NCBI GenBank assembly: GCA_019843655.1
Contig: JACDQD010000010.1
Coordinates: 7,113,637-7,177,636 of the forward strand
Reading direction: 5' to 3'
From: Lethocerus indicus
Taxonomy: Eukaryota; Arthropoda; Insecta; Hemiptera; Belostomatidae
DNA: 64,000 nt
Shown here: one piece after another, positions 14,101-27,793 of the stretch
Layout: the number at the start of each line of letters is the position of its first letter
Numbering within the stretch: position 1 is the stretch's first letter
Translations under genes and position numbers: made by a program
Notes under the pieces: generated by a model
The model's database searches: none
What the model saw: only the letters and a program-made list of their open reading frames with translations
Told to the model about the DNA's origin: nothing

Positions 14101-16668
14101 GTTAAAGTACTCATTATTTTTATATTATCGTTTATTATTTTTTACTTCAATTGGGTTTGCATCAATTGGCCGCATTAGTTATAAATTAATTAAAGCTCTG
14201 CCGTTTGTTGCGGCAATGGGGTTTCTGAATTGCGAACGGATGCGCGAGCTGTGTAATAGCGAAGGACAGATTTCTACAACAGCCCGGAAGGTTGCATGCC
14301 GCAGGCTGAAAATGGTCTACTCGCGATGTCACGAAGTCAAATAAATTTGATAGAAGACCGACGTAGAAGCGGTTACCTGCTGGTCGTAGAGGGCCCAGAA
14401 GACGGGCACCGGCAGGAACATGTGGAGAACGCCCATAACGGCTTTGATGTCCGATATGAGAGTCTCGTCGAAGTTATCCTTGGCGTAATCCAACCAGTGA
14501 TCTTTCTTCTCGTGCTTACCCGTCCTTATCTTTTCCATCACTGCGTGCTGTGAACAAACGATTAAATGCCAAGTTAAAAGAAGTAAAAGTGAAACTCAGT
14601 AGTTTGAAACAGATGTCGATTTAGGAGCCCTTCATCGCGTTCCAGATTTAATGTAAATGAGTTTGAAATTAAAGAATTTTCTGAACCGAAGAGACTATTT
14701 CGAAACCTATACTTAAGGTATCTTTAATCACAGGAAATCTCCGAAAATTTCTCAACGTTTAATTTTGTTTTCATTAAATCTTATCATCAAGTCTGTAATC
14801 TTAAATGACACCAATATAAACAAACTAAAACAGGTACAACAAGACCGTTAGCCACCTGTAGATAATACAAAATAATTTACCTTTACACACTGGATCACTT
14901 CAAGTATTATATTCCTTCCCGGTTTGGTCATGATATAGAACGATTTTCCGCCAATGAATATAACTGCAAAATGAGAGAAGGGACATATTATTCTAAGCTA
15001 TGTGAGTTCAGATTGTTATAATTCTTCTTTAATAATGAGACGTTCTCTAGATAATAGTATCTATTTATGTACGTTCTGTGTGCTCTCTTAATATACGAAG
15101 TGTTTTGCCAGCGCCGTCACTTTTACTGTGGGCATTATTGCCCGTTTTATTTCCGTATAGACAATAAAATAACGTGATTGTGATAAAACCTGTAATTTTG
15201 ATAATCAAGAGTGATAGTGCTTCTGTCGACAATGCTCAACTGCCACCCGACACTATTCTAGTGAAGGTGGCGAGAAATTGAAACCAAAGTCAGAACTGAA
15301 GGCGAGATATTGAACCGTTTGAAATGTTACTGTTGAAAATTCATGAAGAGTTACCTGTGGAAACGATCATGAGGACCGATGGTACGCCGAAGGCAAGCGG
15401 GTAGCAGGTGGTTCCACCCAGGCATTGGACGTCTTTCTTCAATATCGGCGTCAGATATGTGGAGGCCACGCTTCCGAGATTTATTGAAAAGTAGAAGACC
15501 GAGAAGAAGGTGGCAAGCTGTTTTTCCTGTTCGGGAAGCCGGAACTGATCTCCTCCGAAAGCAGAAACGCAGGGCTTTATACCGCCGGTCCCGATCGCTA
15601 TCAGTAGAAGGCCCAGAAGACTGAATTCCCTGTAAGAAAAAGACTTGCATTTAATTCACATTTCCGGAATTCACACTCCCCGAATAGAACAAAGTGGACG
15701 CAGAACTTATTTTTTCAAAATAAGTCAAACTACTAATGTGGGGTCAGCAACGTCACCAAAGCGACTCGGATTGATCTCAGACCACTGGAGATGGCGAAAG
15801 ACCAAACCAAAAAGAGGACACAGAGGGCCCTCGCAGACCAAAAACACAGGATTTGAAATTGCATTCGTTTTTTATTCGTGACTGCAATTTAAAATCTTTT
15901 AGCAAATTCATCAACTTGTGTACTAATATTTCAAATTAATTATAATTTACAAGTACTTATAGGGTATTTGATGGCATTGAATAGTTTATTTCGTATAGAA
16001 TGTCATATTTACCTTGAAGGGATTCCATAATTGTCAACTGACCCGAAAGAAAGTACAATGCATCCGAGAGAATAGATCATAGACAGATACAATATCGTCC
16101 TAAAAACAAACAGTTTCGTTATTGACACTTTTTATATCATTCAAAGATATCAGTTAGTAATTGAAATAATTAAGAATAGACTAGAAGATTCTGAAATTAT
16201 CACCTATATTTTCCCAAAAATGAATCGGCGAGTATGGCCCCCATAAGAGGGAAGAAGTATGAGAGGAACATAAATCCATGATTTATTGCAGTCGAATCGT
16301 CTTTTGAAAAGAGCAGAACATTTTTCAAGTACAGGAACAGGATGGCTGAAAAGAAATAAAATAATTTAATTGGAGAATAAAGGCTTCTTATTGTTGTACA
16401 GTTATAGTAAAAGGAAATTTCCTACTGCAGGGTACACTATAACCTGTGTACGTGTGACAGTAAAATGGATGGGAGAAAATATCAAATTGTAACCAATAAA
16501 ATATTAGCTCATGCTGATAATTAATTGTCGCAATTAAATATCGACACATTCTTTTTGTAGATTTAAGAAACTCAATCTTATCTACTTACTCCTCAGCCCA
16601 TAGTAGCAGAATCTCTCGCAAAATTCATTTCCAATAATGAAGAACACTGACTTTGGATATGGATACTT
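11169..16668 (-). CDS. Proton-coupled oligopeptide transporter, SLC15/POT family (5' end missing)
   Basis: A plasma-membrane symporter that imports di- and tripeptides with protons. Fourteen exons read in one frame: 16668-16590, 16345-16204, 16099-16013, 15629-15355, 14963-14881, 14547-14377, 13834-13586, 13063-12824, 12474-12371, 12256-12137, 12057-11958, 11876-11748, 11602-11495, 11264-11169 (TAA). They give 660 residues. The first visible residues YPKSVFFIIGNEFCERFCYY carry the ExxER proton-coupling motif of TM1. The next exon has the TM2 histidine (INHGF). The fourth has the PTR2 signature GTGGIKPCVSAFGGDQF followed by FYFSINLGS. Later come LPVPVFWALYDQQ (TM7) and QMQALNPFLILLFIPIFDY (TM8). 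The less conserved exons 13063-11958 match the large extracellular domain between TM9 and TM10, and the last three exons give TM10-12. The initiator exon, normally 20-50 residues, was not found upstream. Closest to insect peptide transporter family 1 (Drosophila yin). Confidence 0.95.
15779..15853 (+). repeat. Foldback repeat, decayed fragment (copy 2)
   Basis: Recognisable right-arm pieces (GATGGCGAAAGACCAAACC, then CCCTCGCAGACC) show that this is an eroded copy of the dispersed foldback family. It lies in an intron of the peptide transporter. Confidence 0.55.
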
Positions 16669-19600
16669 CTGCAACAGCAACAAACTATGTTAAATATAGG
16701 TTATATACATTAATATTTTAAATGTAATTACAAGCAGTAAAGCTAAAATTAAAAATTATTCCTTCACAATTTAAATTTTTATATATCATAATCGGATTAA
16801 ACCAATATGAAAATGTTTTTGTCCATTTAACAGGTAACAAACAGAAATAGAAGATATATACTTATTAATTTATATTTTTTCAGTACCACTGAAACTTTGT
16901 TTATATCTAGTTACCATGCCTAAATTGTCCGCACTGATCGCTCTATATTCCTGTCACGATTGAAGGACAATACTGGAGGACATTTTAAAATAGTGTTATT
17001 GAAAATATCAGGAAGTATTTCTATCAAAGCGGAACAGCTGATAGCCATGTAGAAATGGACGCTTCTGAATTTTAAATTTTTGTCGCATTTTTCGCATCGA
17101 TTGACTGCAGATTTGGACCTAAGTGAAGTATGAACTAGGTTCTCATTTTGTGTGACTATTTTCGTAATAACTATGAATGACTAGAGGCACAAAGAAATTG
17201 ATTTTACCAAATTTATATTAAACTATAGGTTAATTGACGCCAGAGTTTACAATCCCCACCTTTACACCTGGTTTTGGATCGTATTTAATTTTTCGGTCGA
17301 TTCTGTATTGATTGTTTTGAATTTACCAACTCCGGAAGTTATTCAGGATCGAAAAATTCCTGGCACCTTGTCTGTCGATACGAGAAAATATAGCAAAACG
17401 TACAATTAAAATGATTTGCCGCCAGAATTGTTGTGCGACACAATCTAATTATCCTATCGTCCCGCGACTATTACTCAAAGGGCGACAATTGAATCGGTCT
17501 GAATTTAAACTGAAAAAAAATCTGAACAATGGCCTCACACGATTCCGCCCGCTTCCGAATAACGAGCGCATTTATTCACGCCAAAAGACCGCGCGTTTAT
17601 CCCATTAGCATCCACAGTTTGACGAAAACATTCAGGAAATGGCTTTCATAGCTCGACAGCAGAATATCGGCTGTTAATTACGGATTGAAATAAAAATATA
17701 TTGTTACATATTTATAATGTTATTACTGGTTTTCGTGTATCTCGTTTTTCGATACCTACAAACAATTGTTTAATGTAACAATCGTAATTATAATAATCGG
17801 GTTCAAAGAGTAACAGCGTAGTGAAAGTGCCGATAGAGCGTCGGCACGAATTAATAGATGATCGTTTTCAGATTGTATGATCTGATAATTGATCAATTCA
17901 TTTTTAACGATCTTGCAACAGATCGTCATGGTTATGAGAGACACTGCGTTTGCGCAATTCTTGTAGCTATTCAAACAACGAACACTCTGATGCGCAGTGA
18001 ATCGTATCGGAACGTGTTCCGATGAATAGAGCCGTATTCGTTACGAAATTTGTTCGAACGGAAAAAATGCACAAGATTATGATGGTTCGCCTTCCCTGAA
18101 TTTCAGGTCGAAAATCGACTTCATTCTTTGCGGCGGGGAACAATTTGTCAATAAGAATGGGCATTATGTAATTGGTTAAATACATCGATTCTAAAACAGG
18201 ATTTTTTTGTAATTTGCCAGGAAAAACGGCACGAATTATTACACTGAATCGGGTTGACTGAAAGTTCGCCATCGCCGTCATTCGTAGGACGAAGTGACGA
18301 GCTCCGACTTTGGAAAGTCGAACGAACCTGATGACGGCTTTCTGCCGTAACGGCCCACTTCAACGGGTAATTCAATGCAGTGTTGCATAATGTAACGGCG
18401 CTGTAACGAGCCCTGTGATCAATTCGGGATGGATAGGGACGCGCGAACAGTCCTAACCAATTGAACTAGAGACAGCTCCCCACCGTCGTTATTAGTGTTG
18501 ATTCAATTCAGTCGACGATTCGTGGGGAGACACAAATCCCACTCTAATATACACGCCGTGGATTTAAATAATTTATACACAGTCCAAAGGTTAATGACAC
18601 TGTAATGAGATATTAGGCAATGAATCTATGCAGAGAAATTAGTTCGGGATTGAGAAGAGCTGAAGTGCATTGCAGTAGCCAAAAAATAATTGCATTCTAA
18701 GTAGTGTTTTACAATAAAACAGAAAAAAATGAATACCGCAGAATTCGCATTCTTCTGTATTTTCTCGCCGGTTTGGTGGCTACGAAAATAATTTACAATA
18801 AAATTTTAAAAATGATGAAAATTCATTTAATTAGTTGAGTTAGCCATTACATTTGTGAGAGACAATAATGTCGAATCAAATCTCCCCCCCAAAAAAAATG
18901 TGAATCCGTTTAATTCACGTTTTATTTGAAAGGACAATGCGCAGAATAAAACGTAACTGGTATTGGAAGTCAAGCGTGGTATTATTCTATTGAGTCAACA
19001 AGGAAATGGCGCTAATTTGACATGTGGCCCGTTCTCTGACCGTCCTATTCCGTTTGCACGCGTTTGAACTCCGTACTTGAAGTCTGCAGTTCCGAATCGG
19101 CGTTTGCACTTCGTCTGAGTCTGTAGGTTAAGCAAACTTCAGTTTTCGAAATTATAAATGAATGACTTTTAGAAAGCTCACTGAACGATTTGTCGTATTT
19201 CATAGCCCCGTTCTGCAATCGCCTATCTAATTTTCGGACTACAAAATACAAATAAAATGTTCAAACTCGAAAACAATGTTCAATGTTTCAAATTGTCATC
19301 GAAGCACAGGCGTTGTTTGGCGTTGCCCAACGGGCACTGGGTGTAATTGCGGCCGTAAAAGCCGAACGTTTCCCATTAAGCCCAGCTCCCTTACAAGTTC
19401 CAGAATCAATTAACTTTTTGCTATTTCGTATCTTTCTTTTAATTTCACTGTTCCAATGGCCAATTTCGCCGTTTGCTAATTGCCGACTATAAATCCGAAC
19501 GGGAGATTTTTATTCTTCCACTGATTACTTTTCCTGAGATTTTATTAACTGCGGAAATTAAAATTGAGTTTCAAACACAAAATTTAAAAATATATATTAC

Positions 19601-20844
19601 AAAAGTTAAACAAACATTAAATTTCTTCATCTCACTTCCTTTGTTCTTAGGCATATATTCATAGGCAAGATTTATATGAAAAAACTACGTGCCTCCAGTT
19701 TCAGCCCCTTCGGAATTTCTTGAATAGAAACGATATGCTCGATAATAAAACTAAATAAAACTCTACTAAAGTTCCGGAACTTTAACGTCATCTCCAATAT
19801 ACGTCGATCGACGAACTTTTTCGAATATTTTAAATTATTTATAGGATTATAAATCAATAACGAATGTGTGTCGGAGTGAAAGCCAATGGCGTCGAAAGAC
19901 AAATCTTCCCATATTTACTTTTGATTTCCTCCGTCATCCGGCCGTGCAACTTTCTTCGGCCGAGGTAAAAAACATACTGGAAGAATTTCGTAATTATCGT
20001 CGTTTATTTTACTTATATTTTCGTTTTTTTTATTTGGAAACCGTAAGTACATGATTTTTTAAATTTATTTCTCGAGCCTCTCCAAACTGGTAGCAATGGG
20101 GACGGCGTTTTGGCCGTATGGGACGTCGCTTTCACTTTTCCCGGCGGACGAACGCTCGCTGAAAACGAAAATATAGAAACAAAATCGAATACAAGACGAT
20201 TGCGTGTGTAGCGAAAGAATCGCACAAAAACGACCTTGGCTCTCGTGTAAAATCAGCTGGCAACAGACTGTGTAACCCATTTAATGGAAATTATAATTCA
20301 CCTTGGAATCTCAGTGCGCTTCAATGCTGTCGGAGATGCAATTTTACTTCGATGTAAAAACAAAGTTTAAAAACCACTATCACTCGATCAATAAATCAAC
20401 ACTTTATTGGTGGTCGGAGGCAGAAAGTGGCTCACCATATGAAGTTCCTCCATGAAGGATCTCCAAAACAGGTATATGCAGTTAACGATAGTTTAGTAGA
20501 CGCAGCGGTTCCAGAAGGTAACTTAATAACAGGCGTCTAATGTTGAAATTGTAGACTTTAAAATAGGACTGATTAATCCTGTATTGTGTTTTTCAAATGG
20601 AGCATCTCGATTTGGAAACCTTGCAACTCTGTTCGGCCGTAATCTACCTGCGACCTTCGCTTAACGATACAATGGACCGAGGGAATATAACACAAAGTTA
20701 TTGGGTCATGTTGACTAACTCGGCATCAGTTTATCTCGCCTCTTATAATTAACACGTTTTGTCTATTGTCAAGAAAGCATCTAGTTCGCCGTCTCTTAGT
20801 GGAGGCAGATGTAGCCCTCATAACCGAAACATGTCCAGCCAGTA

Positions 20845-20945
20845 TTTTCCATTCAGCGGCATTAACAGTAACAGTAGTAACACTGCTGACATGAGCGCTA
20901 CTGACGATGGAATAAATCCCAAACCGGTCCAACTCAGCACCCAAT
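20845..20945 (+). repeat. Foldback repeat, heavily decayed copy
   Basis: A series of features runs in family order: GTAACAGTAGTAACACTGC, CGCTACTGACGATGG and AAACCGGTCC. They resemble the family's CACCGCTACTGAAGATGG and GAAACCGGTC blocks, but the copy is very diverged. Confidence 0.4.
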
Positions 20946-22951
20946 ATTCGAGTGCAGACACAAGACAGCGAGACTGATATTGCCGATGGCGAAGTCTGTG
21001 TCTGTTCGTAATAAATTACGAAAATCGTATTGCGCTTGTAATAGTATTTTTAACTTCGAAAATTAAATTACAGTGGAAAAATTCCGACGAGTGATGCCAT
21101 CACATTTCTCAAACATCCTGAATTGCCAACTCAAAGAACAGTTCCATCGAAACGAGTGCCCAGAATATGAATTCACCTATACCACCTGCTACAGGGAAGA
21201 AAGTGTAAAACAGTATTAATATGCAGCTTATAGCAGTTATACCTTAGTTTTAAAGAGTGATAATCAATCGGGGTATTCTGCAAGCGCACTAACGGGCTTT
21301 GGGCTGCTGGGCCGGCCTCCAACCTGTCGGTTGTAGACCAGTTGACCTTTATATATAAATGTGAGGGGACGGACGGTACTTCTGCGCTAACAGAACAGTA
21401 GATTGATACTACAACAATAAAACCCTGTTCTATACTTACAGAGCAACCGGAGGAAAAATGCCTATAGCCCAGTGGGCCGCAAGGATTTTGTGGGATCACT
21501 TCCCTCATTTTTCAGTCACCGTTCGATTATTATTTCAAGTCGGAACCTTAGTCTCACTTGGAAGAGTTGCATAACGACAGAGCTACATACTCCGGAAGTA
21601 GATTCTGCGTCGAATAATCGAAGCGACGTACTATTGGGAAAAATGTTCTGAAACTGTATGAATCGAAGGTCTCGAATGGACGGAGAAAGCCCGGAGGATT
21701 TATTTACCTTGAGAAATATATACGGGATGTTGCATAAGCAGTGGGTAAACAATGATCGATCAGGGCAGCAGGGGCAGTACAGGATCTGAGCCTAACAACA
21801 ATGTGCCAAAGAGAGTACTATAAGGACGTTACAGTTTTTCGGATACCGGCAGCATCGTATTTCATTCAATCTCAGTGAGTAGAAATCCAAATTTTTTAAA
21901 GTTAAATGGCCTCAATAAAATGAAATTAAATAATAAGAGCACAGTGTTTTAGTTTACACCGAATTCGGCTATACACGACACAGAATTCGTTTATCCTAAC
22001 CGCAATAATAAGGTTGACACACTTTTCTGGGTTTTGGGACGCTGAAAAAATACATTCATAAAACGGAATTTTAAACGCCTTCAACATTATAACTATGAAA
22101 AAAAACCCTGAAATATCAAATCGAGTGTTAATAGTATTCCATCTGAAAATTTTATGTCGAATGAATTTCGCGAACTGTAAAAATTTTATAAACAAAACAT
22201 ACCTCCATAATCGAGGGACGAAATCTGGGTCGAAGCACCTGAAGCAATTCACTTACATAACTGGACCTGTCTGCTTACCAGTCGACCGGTTCGAGCGACT
22301 GTGCCACCACAATAATTATGGAAAATTGTTAGATAAAACTAATACTTCCGACAGTATTGATAAAGCGAACTGAACAATCAAAACTATGGACGAGCGAATG
22401 ACGTATTTGGTAAATGCAAGTGCTCTGCCAAAATAAAATTAAAAATTGGCATCTCAAGGTTGGCGTAGGGGGCTCCGCTTTAAATGCCAAAACGTGTTTC
22501 TCGAGATTTTTTTGGCCGGCTGAAACCCATTATTTTAAAAGAAAATTATTTTTTAGGCGTTTCTTAATTGTTCTGTAACTAAATTATTATCAGTGCTGTT
22601 ACTAAATTGTTACTCTCCGAGCGAGTGCTTCAAAATGTAGTGACAGTGCAAGCAGCTCACCCTATTATTGCTGAATTTCTACTTGTTTTTTGCATTATAG
22701 TTTTGAAGGCAAAATAAAAAAGTGGAATTAATTGTTAGTACACTAAAATTTAATAAATGAAATAGACTCATTTTAAGGTAAGAGTAAGAGTGATGTCACA
22801 GACGTAACGGAAACATATTTCAGCCGTTGAATAACCCAAAACCAATATTTGTCTTGTCTGAACGCTATTACCTTTTGGCACTCCTAGCGTACAATGTAAA
22901 TTTTGGATAACACTTCATTGAAATCATTTCAACGATTTTCCACGCCAAACG

Positions 22952-22995
22952 CTATATAAGAACTAAGACTAAAGTCCAAACCGGAGCAGTCGGTT
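22952..22995 (+). promoter_or_regulatory. Possible orphan core promoter
   Basis: A TATA-like CTATATAAG near 22950 is followed about 30 bp later by GAGCAGTCGGTTT, an initiator-like sequence. No open reading frame follows. It could be a relic promoter, a non-coding RNA start or chance. Confidence 0.2.
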
Positions 22996-23144
22996 TCACT
23001 TTAACGAGAGCCGTTCAAAGAACGAAACGTACTCCCGAAATATAACCGGACGGCGTTGTCAATGGCCCAAAAAAATTCTAATTGATAATTAAATCGGACC
23101 AACGTATTTACGGAGTTCAATTACGCCGAGGCGCATATAAAATG

Positions 23145-23169
23145 TTAATAATAATAATAATAATAATAA
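23145..23169. repeat. (AAT)n microsatellite
   Basis: About eight AAT/TAA trinucleotide units in a row. Confidence 0.9.
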
Positions 23170-23364
23170 ACTTTTCCATGTTTAATTGACCTTCATAGAA
23201 AGTATCAGTCGGGAAGGCACGTGGCTAAAATTGAAGCGATGAAACCGAAAAAGAATTCCTTAAGGCATCGAAATAATTATAACGGTTGGAATATCCTTTT
23301 TCTTTCTCCACCCTCAGTCATAGTTTCCCTGTACACTCCAATATGTAAACCAAATATTGTTGTT

Positions 23365-23475
23365 TCGAGTGTTTCTGTCTCCTCTCGCCGGTTTGGTCTT
23401 TTGCTACACCGGTTTCGGCTGCTCGCCATCTTCAGTAGCGGTGTTAGTCAGACCACAAAACAGGTATTTTAAACC
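23365..23475 (+). repeat. Foldback repeat, copy 3 with 19-bp flanking direct repeat
   Basis: The left arm runs from GTTTCTGTCTCCTCTCGCCGG to GCCATCTTCAGTAGC and is joined directly to the family's 3' tail CAGACCACAAAACAGGTAT, so the right arm is deleted. The flanks are an identical direct repeat TAAACCAAATATTGTTGTT at 23346-23364 and 23470-23488. The first six bases may be partly element end (TTAAAC); even so, at least 13 bases are clearly target duplication. Confidence 0.85.
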
Positions 23476-24013
23476 AAATATTGTTGTTACAATAACTTCA
23501 TTAATCTTAATCTACATATTTTGTTTCGTTGGATCACTTGTAATACGGACGTTTTTCCAATAATTCTGCAGCGAATGGAAGAAAATTATCGCGACCTTCT
23601 CGGTGGAAACAAGCGTAGCCCAGAATCCGCCCAGAATTCTACCCACACAATATTTCAATTTCGAAATTCAGTCAGAGATTTTCACCCGAACCATCATGAA
23701 AAGGATCTCAATATAGAATATATCCAAATGTTTGATTGTCTGAAATGGGAAATATAACCCACTTGCTCAAACCTATTGTACGGGGTCTAGATTTTACGGA
23801 ATACTCCCTGTTGTAGAATTTCGAATTCAAAATTTCAGATGGCTGAAGAATTTAGCCGTAATTTACATGAATTTTATACATTTACAGTTTTTCTGCTCTC
23901 AAGGCGATTGGCTAGAGGATTTTAAATAACGCCTTCTTCGTATTTGTTCTACCGTAGCGGCATTGATCAAGGCGGTAAACGCTCGGAAGAAGGGACAATA
24001 GGGTTAATTGCGA

Positions 24014-24262
24014 ATGAGGACGGAGCTTCGACTCAAAGCCGATCACGTGACTCGACTGTCGACCGGAGTCCTCCAAAAATGGGAAGAAATCGTCGGACCC
24101 ATTCGGTCCGAGGAAGAGGAGCGAACCCGGCACATATTCAGACTTATACAGGCATTGCACGTTTTACCAACCGATCAAGGTTTCGTTCGGTTCAAACAAA
24201 CCATACCAAACATACGATACCCCGATGTTTATAGACGTATTAAAAGCGTTCTTCGATCATAA
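24014..24262 (+). CDS. Isolated open reading frame of unknown nature
   Basis: An ATG-initiated frame of 82 codons ending TAA. It is preceded by an in-frame stop 9 bases before the ATG, so it is not a continuation of an upstream exon. The predicted product is highly charged and helical in character (LQKWEEIVGPIRSEEEERT, then VYRRIKSVLRS). Its amino-acid composition looks more protein-like than other open frames in this desert. I see no acceptor, promoter or family match. It may be a fragment of a lost gene or mobile element, or chance. Confidence 0.2.
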   Translation: MRTELRLKADHVTRLSTGVLQKWEEIVGPIRSEEEERTRHIFRLIQALHVLPTDQGFVRFKQTIPNIRYPDVYRRIKSVLRS

Positions 24263-26963
24263 AAACCAATATTTTAATTTAAGATACCTGTTCGGCGCTT
24301 GGAATTACAATAATTCTGCCGTCATTTCAGTTTCAACTCCAGAGTCCGATATATAAATTATTCGCGGTCATTAATGATTATTATTTCATTTCAGCAGCTC
24401 AGGACTAATTAGTTCCCATAATTTTCGGATTGATCCTTTTATTCAATGTAAAGTTCGATGAAATACCTGATTAAAGCGGGTCGCCGACTGTCCATTCGTC
24501 TTTCACTAACGGAGAGATATAAGTTCTGGATAGGGCCCATCTCAGAGAACTGAGATCCTGAGTACACGGGAGGAATGTTGTTTACTGTTATTTGTAAACC
24601 TGTAATTGTTCCGCTAGAAGGGTGCAGCCGGGTGTCGGCCGGGGTATGGGGCCACGCCTCTGGCGTCCCCTGAGTGAGGACCTGAACACGTTTTCTTAGG
24701 GCTGTCGAGGTTTACAAGAAGAAAAACCGTGGAGTCCTCTAGTTTCGGATTCCTGCCGACCTTTTTCAACTGCGAGAGTAAATATCCGTTTGATATTTTG
24801 AGCGGACAAAATTTGCACTACACATCGGACGTTTCTCCAGTCCAAAAACTTGTTCCTCCAGATTATACAAAATTTAATTTAATTTCATTCTCGGAACCAA
24901 AGCGAGAAAATAAATCGAGGGCGTACACCGCGGCCTTCTGCGTACACCGACCGCTCTGACCTGGAAATCGTTCGAGTTGCGACAACAAATTGCGACAGCC
25001 GTGTGTTTTCACTCACCCGTCCAATTTCCACACTTGAGATTAATTTGTTTTCTGCATATATCATATATACAAAGTTTCATATATATGTAACGGCTCGGGC
25101 ACAAATCGAATAATAAGCCGAATGACTCCGATCTGAGATTTCACTTTTGTAAATATTTATGATGGATACGCAATTTTTATTTCTGTACAATATCTTAGTA
25201 TTGTAAAGTCGATGCCGAATTTAGGTATATTAGAAAGCCGAAATCGAACCACACACCACTCAAAGGTTTCAGTGGCTTAGAGTGGCTCTTATTCTTCATT
25301 AGATATGAAGAATATCACTATTTACGCTTCGGATGAAGGGTTTTTAAGCTCTCGAATTTCCGTGAGGGTGTTTAAGCACTGAATTATGTCATTATTATTA
25401 CTCCGCTGTATAATAAGAGTATTACCCCTGTCGGCAACGATTGTGTAACGTTTACGGGAAAAATAGGATTTCAACGGCGTCTAGCCGAAACGCGTCATTC
25501 GGTAAATTAAATTTAATTTGTAAGATAAGAGCAAAAAAGAGAGATGGGATTCCCGCGCGAATGGGAAACGCGCGATGCAAGGGCAATTCACCTTTCCACG
25601 TACGCTAAGGTGACTTTGCTGAAAACTAACAGATAACACTTGTCTGCATAATAATAATTCGTGTACTGTAATAAAAAAAAATCCATAACAACCACTCAGA
25701 AATTCATACCAGGCACTGAGGTAGATGGGACAGCACCATCTTCGACCTATACGAAACTGCACCAATATTTTCTATCGCATTTGATTGTGAACTGAACTAG
25801 TTTCTGATTCTCACAAATCGTCTTAGAGAGTGTTCATATTATTAAAATATTGTAACAAAACCATTACGGCTGCGAACAATGCGTCAGCATCTTCTGCGAA
25901 TGCGTCAAATCTGAGATAGTGCTATCGAATTCAGGAAATGATGAAATTACTGCGGCTCCGATGGGCTTTCTCGGACCGAAAACGCGATAATGGGACAGCT
26001 TTTAAACGACCGTTGGCCGCCGTTTCCATATTTGGAACTGTTGGCCTCCGGCCGTTTAGTATTCAAAGCAGCGGCTCATCCTAACGAGGTCAAGTTCATC
26101 CGACGACGGCTTTGAAAGACGGCCTTTGTTCCAATGTCAATAAACGCGGGCGAAATTTCAATTTTCCTTTCGGAGCTTTCGCTGAATGACTCTTCCCGGT
26201 ATTCCATTGAGACTTTCGTGATTTTCAGGCTATAACGGTATATTTTGATACGCATCACTACGTTTAGTCAGTTACAGAAAGTGTGGACAGGATGTTTCAT
26301 CTAGAGCCCCACTGTAGTAAGTACGATCTAAACAGAGAAGCAACAGATTTACTTCATTTGCCGTAAGCGTTTTGCTTAAATCGTAAATGTTTTTGGTAAA
26401 ATGCAATTAGACAAATTAAATTTCGAATTGCAGAAACTAAAGTTGTCGAAAATTCGTTTCAAATACAGTTACTAAAGAAGGCATATGTCCAATCAATATT
26501 GTAGGAAACGCTTGACTTATCTGTGACCCCACTCAGCTATGACGAAGAATTTTAAAAAAAGAATACTGATAATATGATATATTAACTTAAGGCTGTAAAA
26601 AGTAGGTCGTTTCTGCAGGCTTTCGATTGGTCGGAACTCGACTATTTGGAATTGATACATGCATTTTGCAAGACTTGAGCGGTGCCAAAATGAAAGCTGC
26701 ACCAGTTGCGCATATGCACAACTATTAAAATAAATAATATCGATATGGTACGAGTTCGATTGGAAAAAAACAGGTTTCTAAGGCTACTTTTTTTCATACA
26801 CATATTTATAATTGACAGTTTTTATAACTATTAGGCGCGTGCACCTTACTGTTTTAAATTTTGAGTCCGAAGAAAGTATTATCCGACAAATTTAAAAACG
26901 AAATAGGAAAGCGCTTTTTTCCTGAAACCGCAGAGTGCGCCAAAATAAAGTTTAAACACTCCG

Positions 26964-27343
26964 TAGATTTTTTGTGTTTCTGTCTCCTCTCGCTGGTTTG
27001 GTCTTTTTTTGGCTAGACCAAGTTGTCCAAGTACAAGAGACAGTACAAGTGACAGTAAAAGTGACAGTACAAGTGACAGTCCAAGTGACAGTCCAAGTGA
27101 CAGTCCAAGTGACAGTCCAAGTAACAGTACAAGTGACAATACAAGTGACAGTACAAGTGACAGTGACAGTGCAGTGAGGACGCCCGAAAAACATCCAAAG
27201 TGCCAATAGTGACTAACACCGCTACTGAAGACGGCGAACGGCCGAAACCGGTCTAGCGAAAGACCGAACCGGCGAGAGGAGACAGAAACAACAAATCTAC
27301 GGTATTCCAACCCCTCGCAGACCACAAAACAGGTATGTTAAAC
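26964..27343 (+). repeat. Foldback repeat, copy 4 (long form) with 13-bp target duplication
   Basis: It starts TAGATTTTTTGTGTTTCTGTC and ends CACAAAACAGGTATGTTAAAC. The flanks are TTTAAACACTCCG (26951-26963) and TTTAAACGCTCCG (27344-27356), a 12/13 match. The interior carries the family's spacer (CGCCCGAAAAACATCC, CACCGCTACTGAAGACGG) plus a 12-bp tandem expansion listed separately. Open frames on both strands here are consequences of the tandem repeat, not genes. Confidence 0.9.
27031..27162. repeat. 12-bp minisatellite, 11 units
   Basis: Eleven units of the type GTACAAGTGACA or GTCCAAGTGACA lie inside foldback copy 4. Other copies have only two or three GTGACA units at this place, so this is a local expansion. 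Confidence 0.95.
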
Positions 27344-27793
27344 TTTAAACGCTCCGATTAAAAATAAAGTACTGAATCGAAATCGATTATCCTCCGTGTA
27401 GCTCTAGGAAACGGCGGACAGGGGCAGAACTTTGAAGAAAGGGGATTTTCCCTAGATTCGAGACGACGGCCGGCCGAGGGAAGTGAAAGTAGAGGGATAC
27501 AGCCGGTCTCGGGTTATGCCGGTCTTTAAAAGTATTAAACAAATCGTGCGAGAACTGGAACTGGAACACGGCCCAATCGGTTTGGAAGTGAAATCAACTT
27601 AATCCCAGCTCCCAGACAGCTCGCCGCCCCTGCCGACCGCCCTCACTTTCGTTTAATACAATTCTAATATACTTCCACGCCAAGATAAACTCTTTTTTAA
27701 ATTATTACTAGCACAATACAGGTAATTCGGCTTATTCTGTTCTTACTCTGTATCGTCATTATCTAGATGGGGAAAAAACGTCGAATAACTTGT

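Noticed and set aside
26879..27325. Open frames of about 65-150 codons on both strands
   Set aside because: Produced by the 12-bp tandem repeat and foldback arms; the products are simple repeats such as VTVQ or DSPS.
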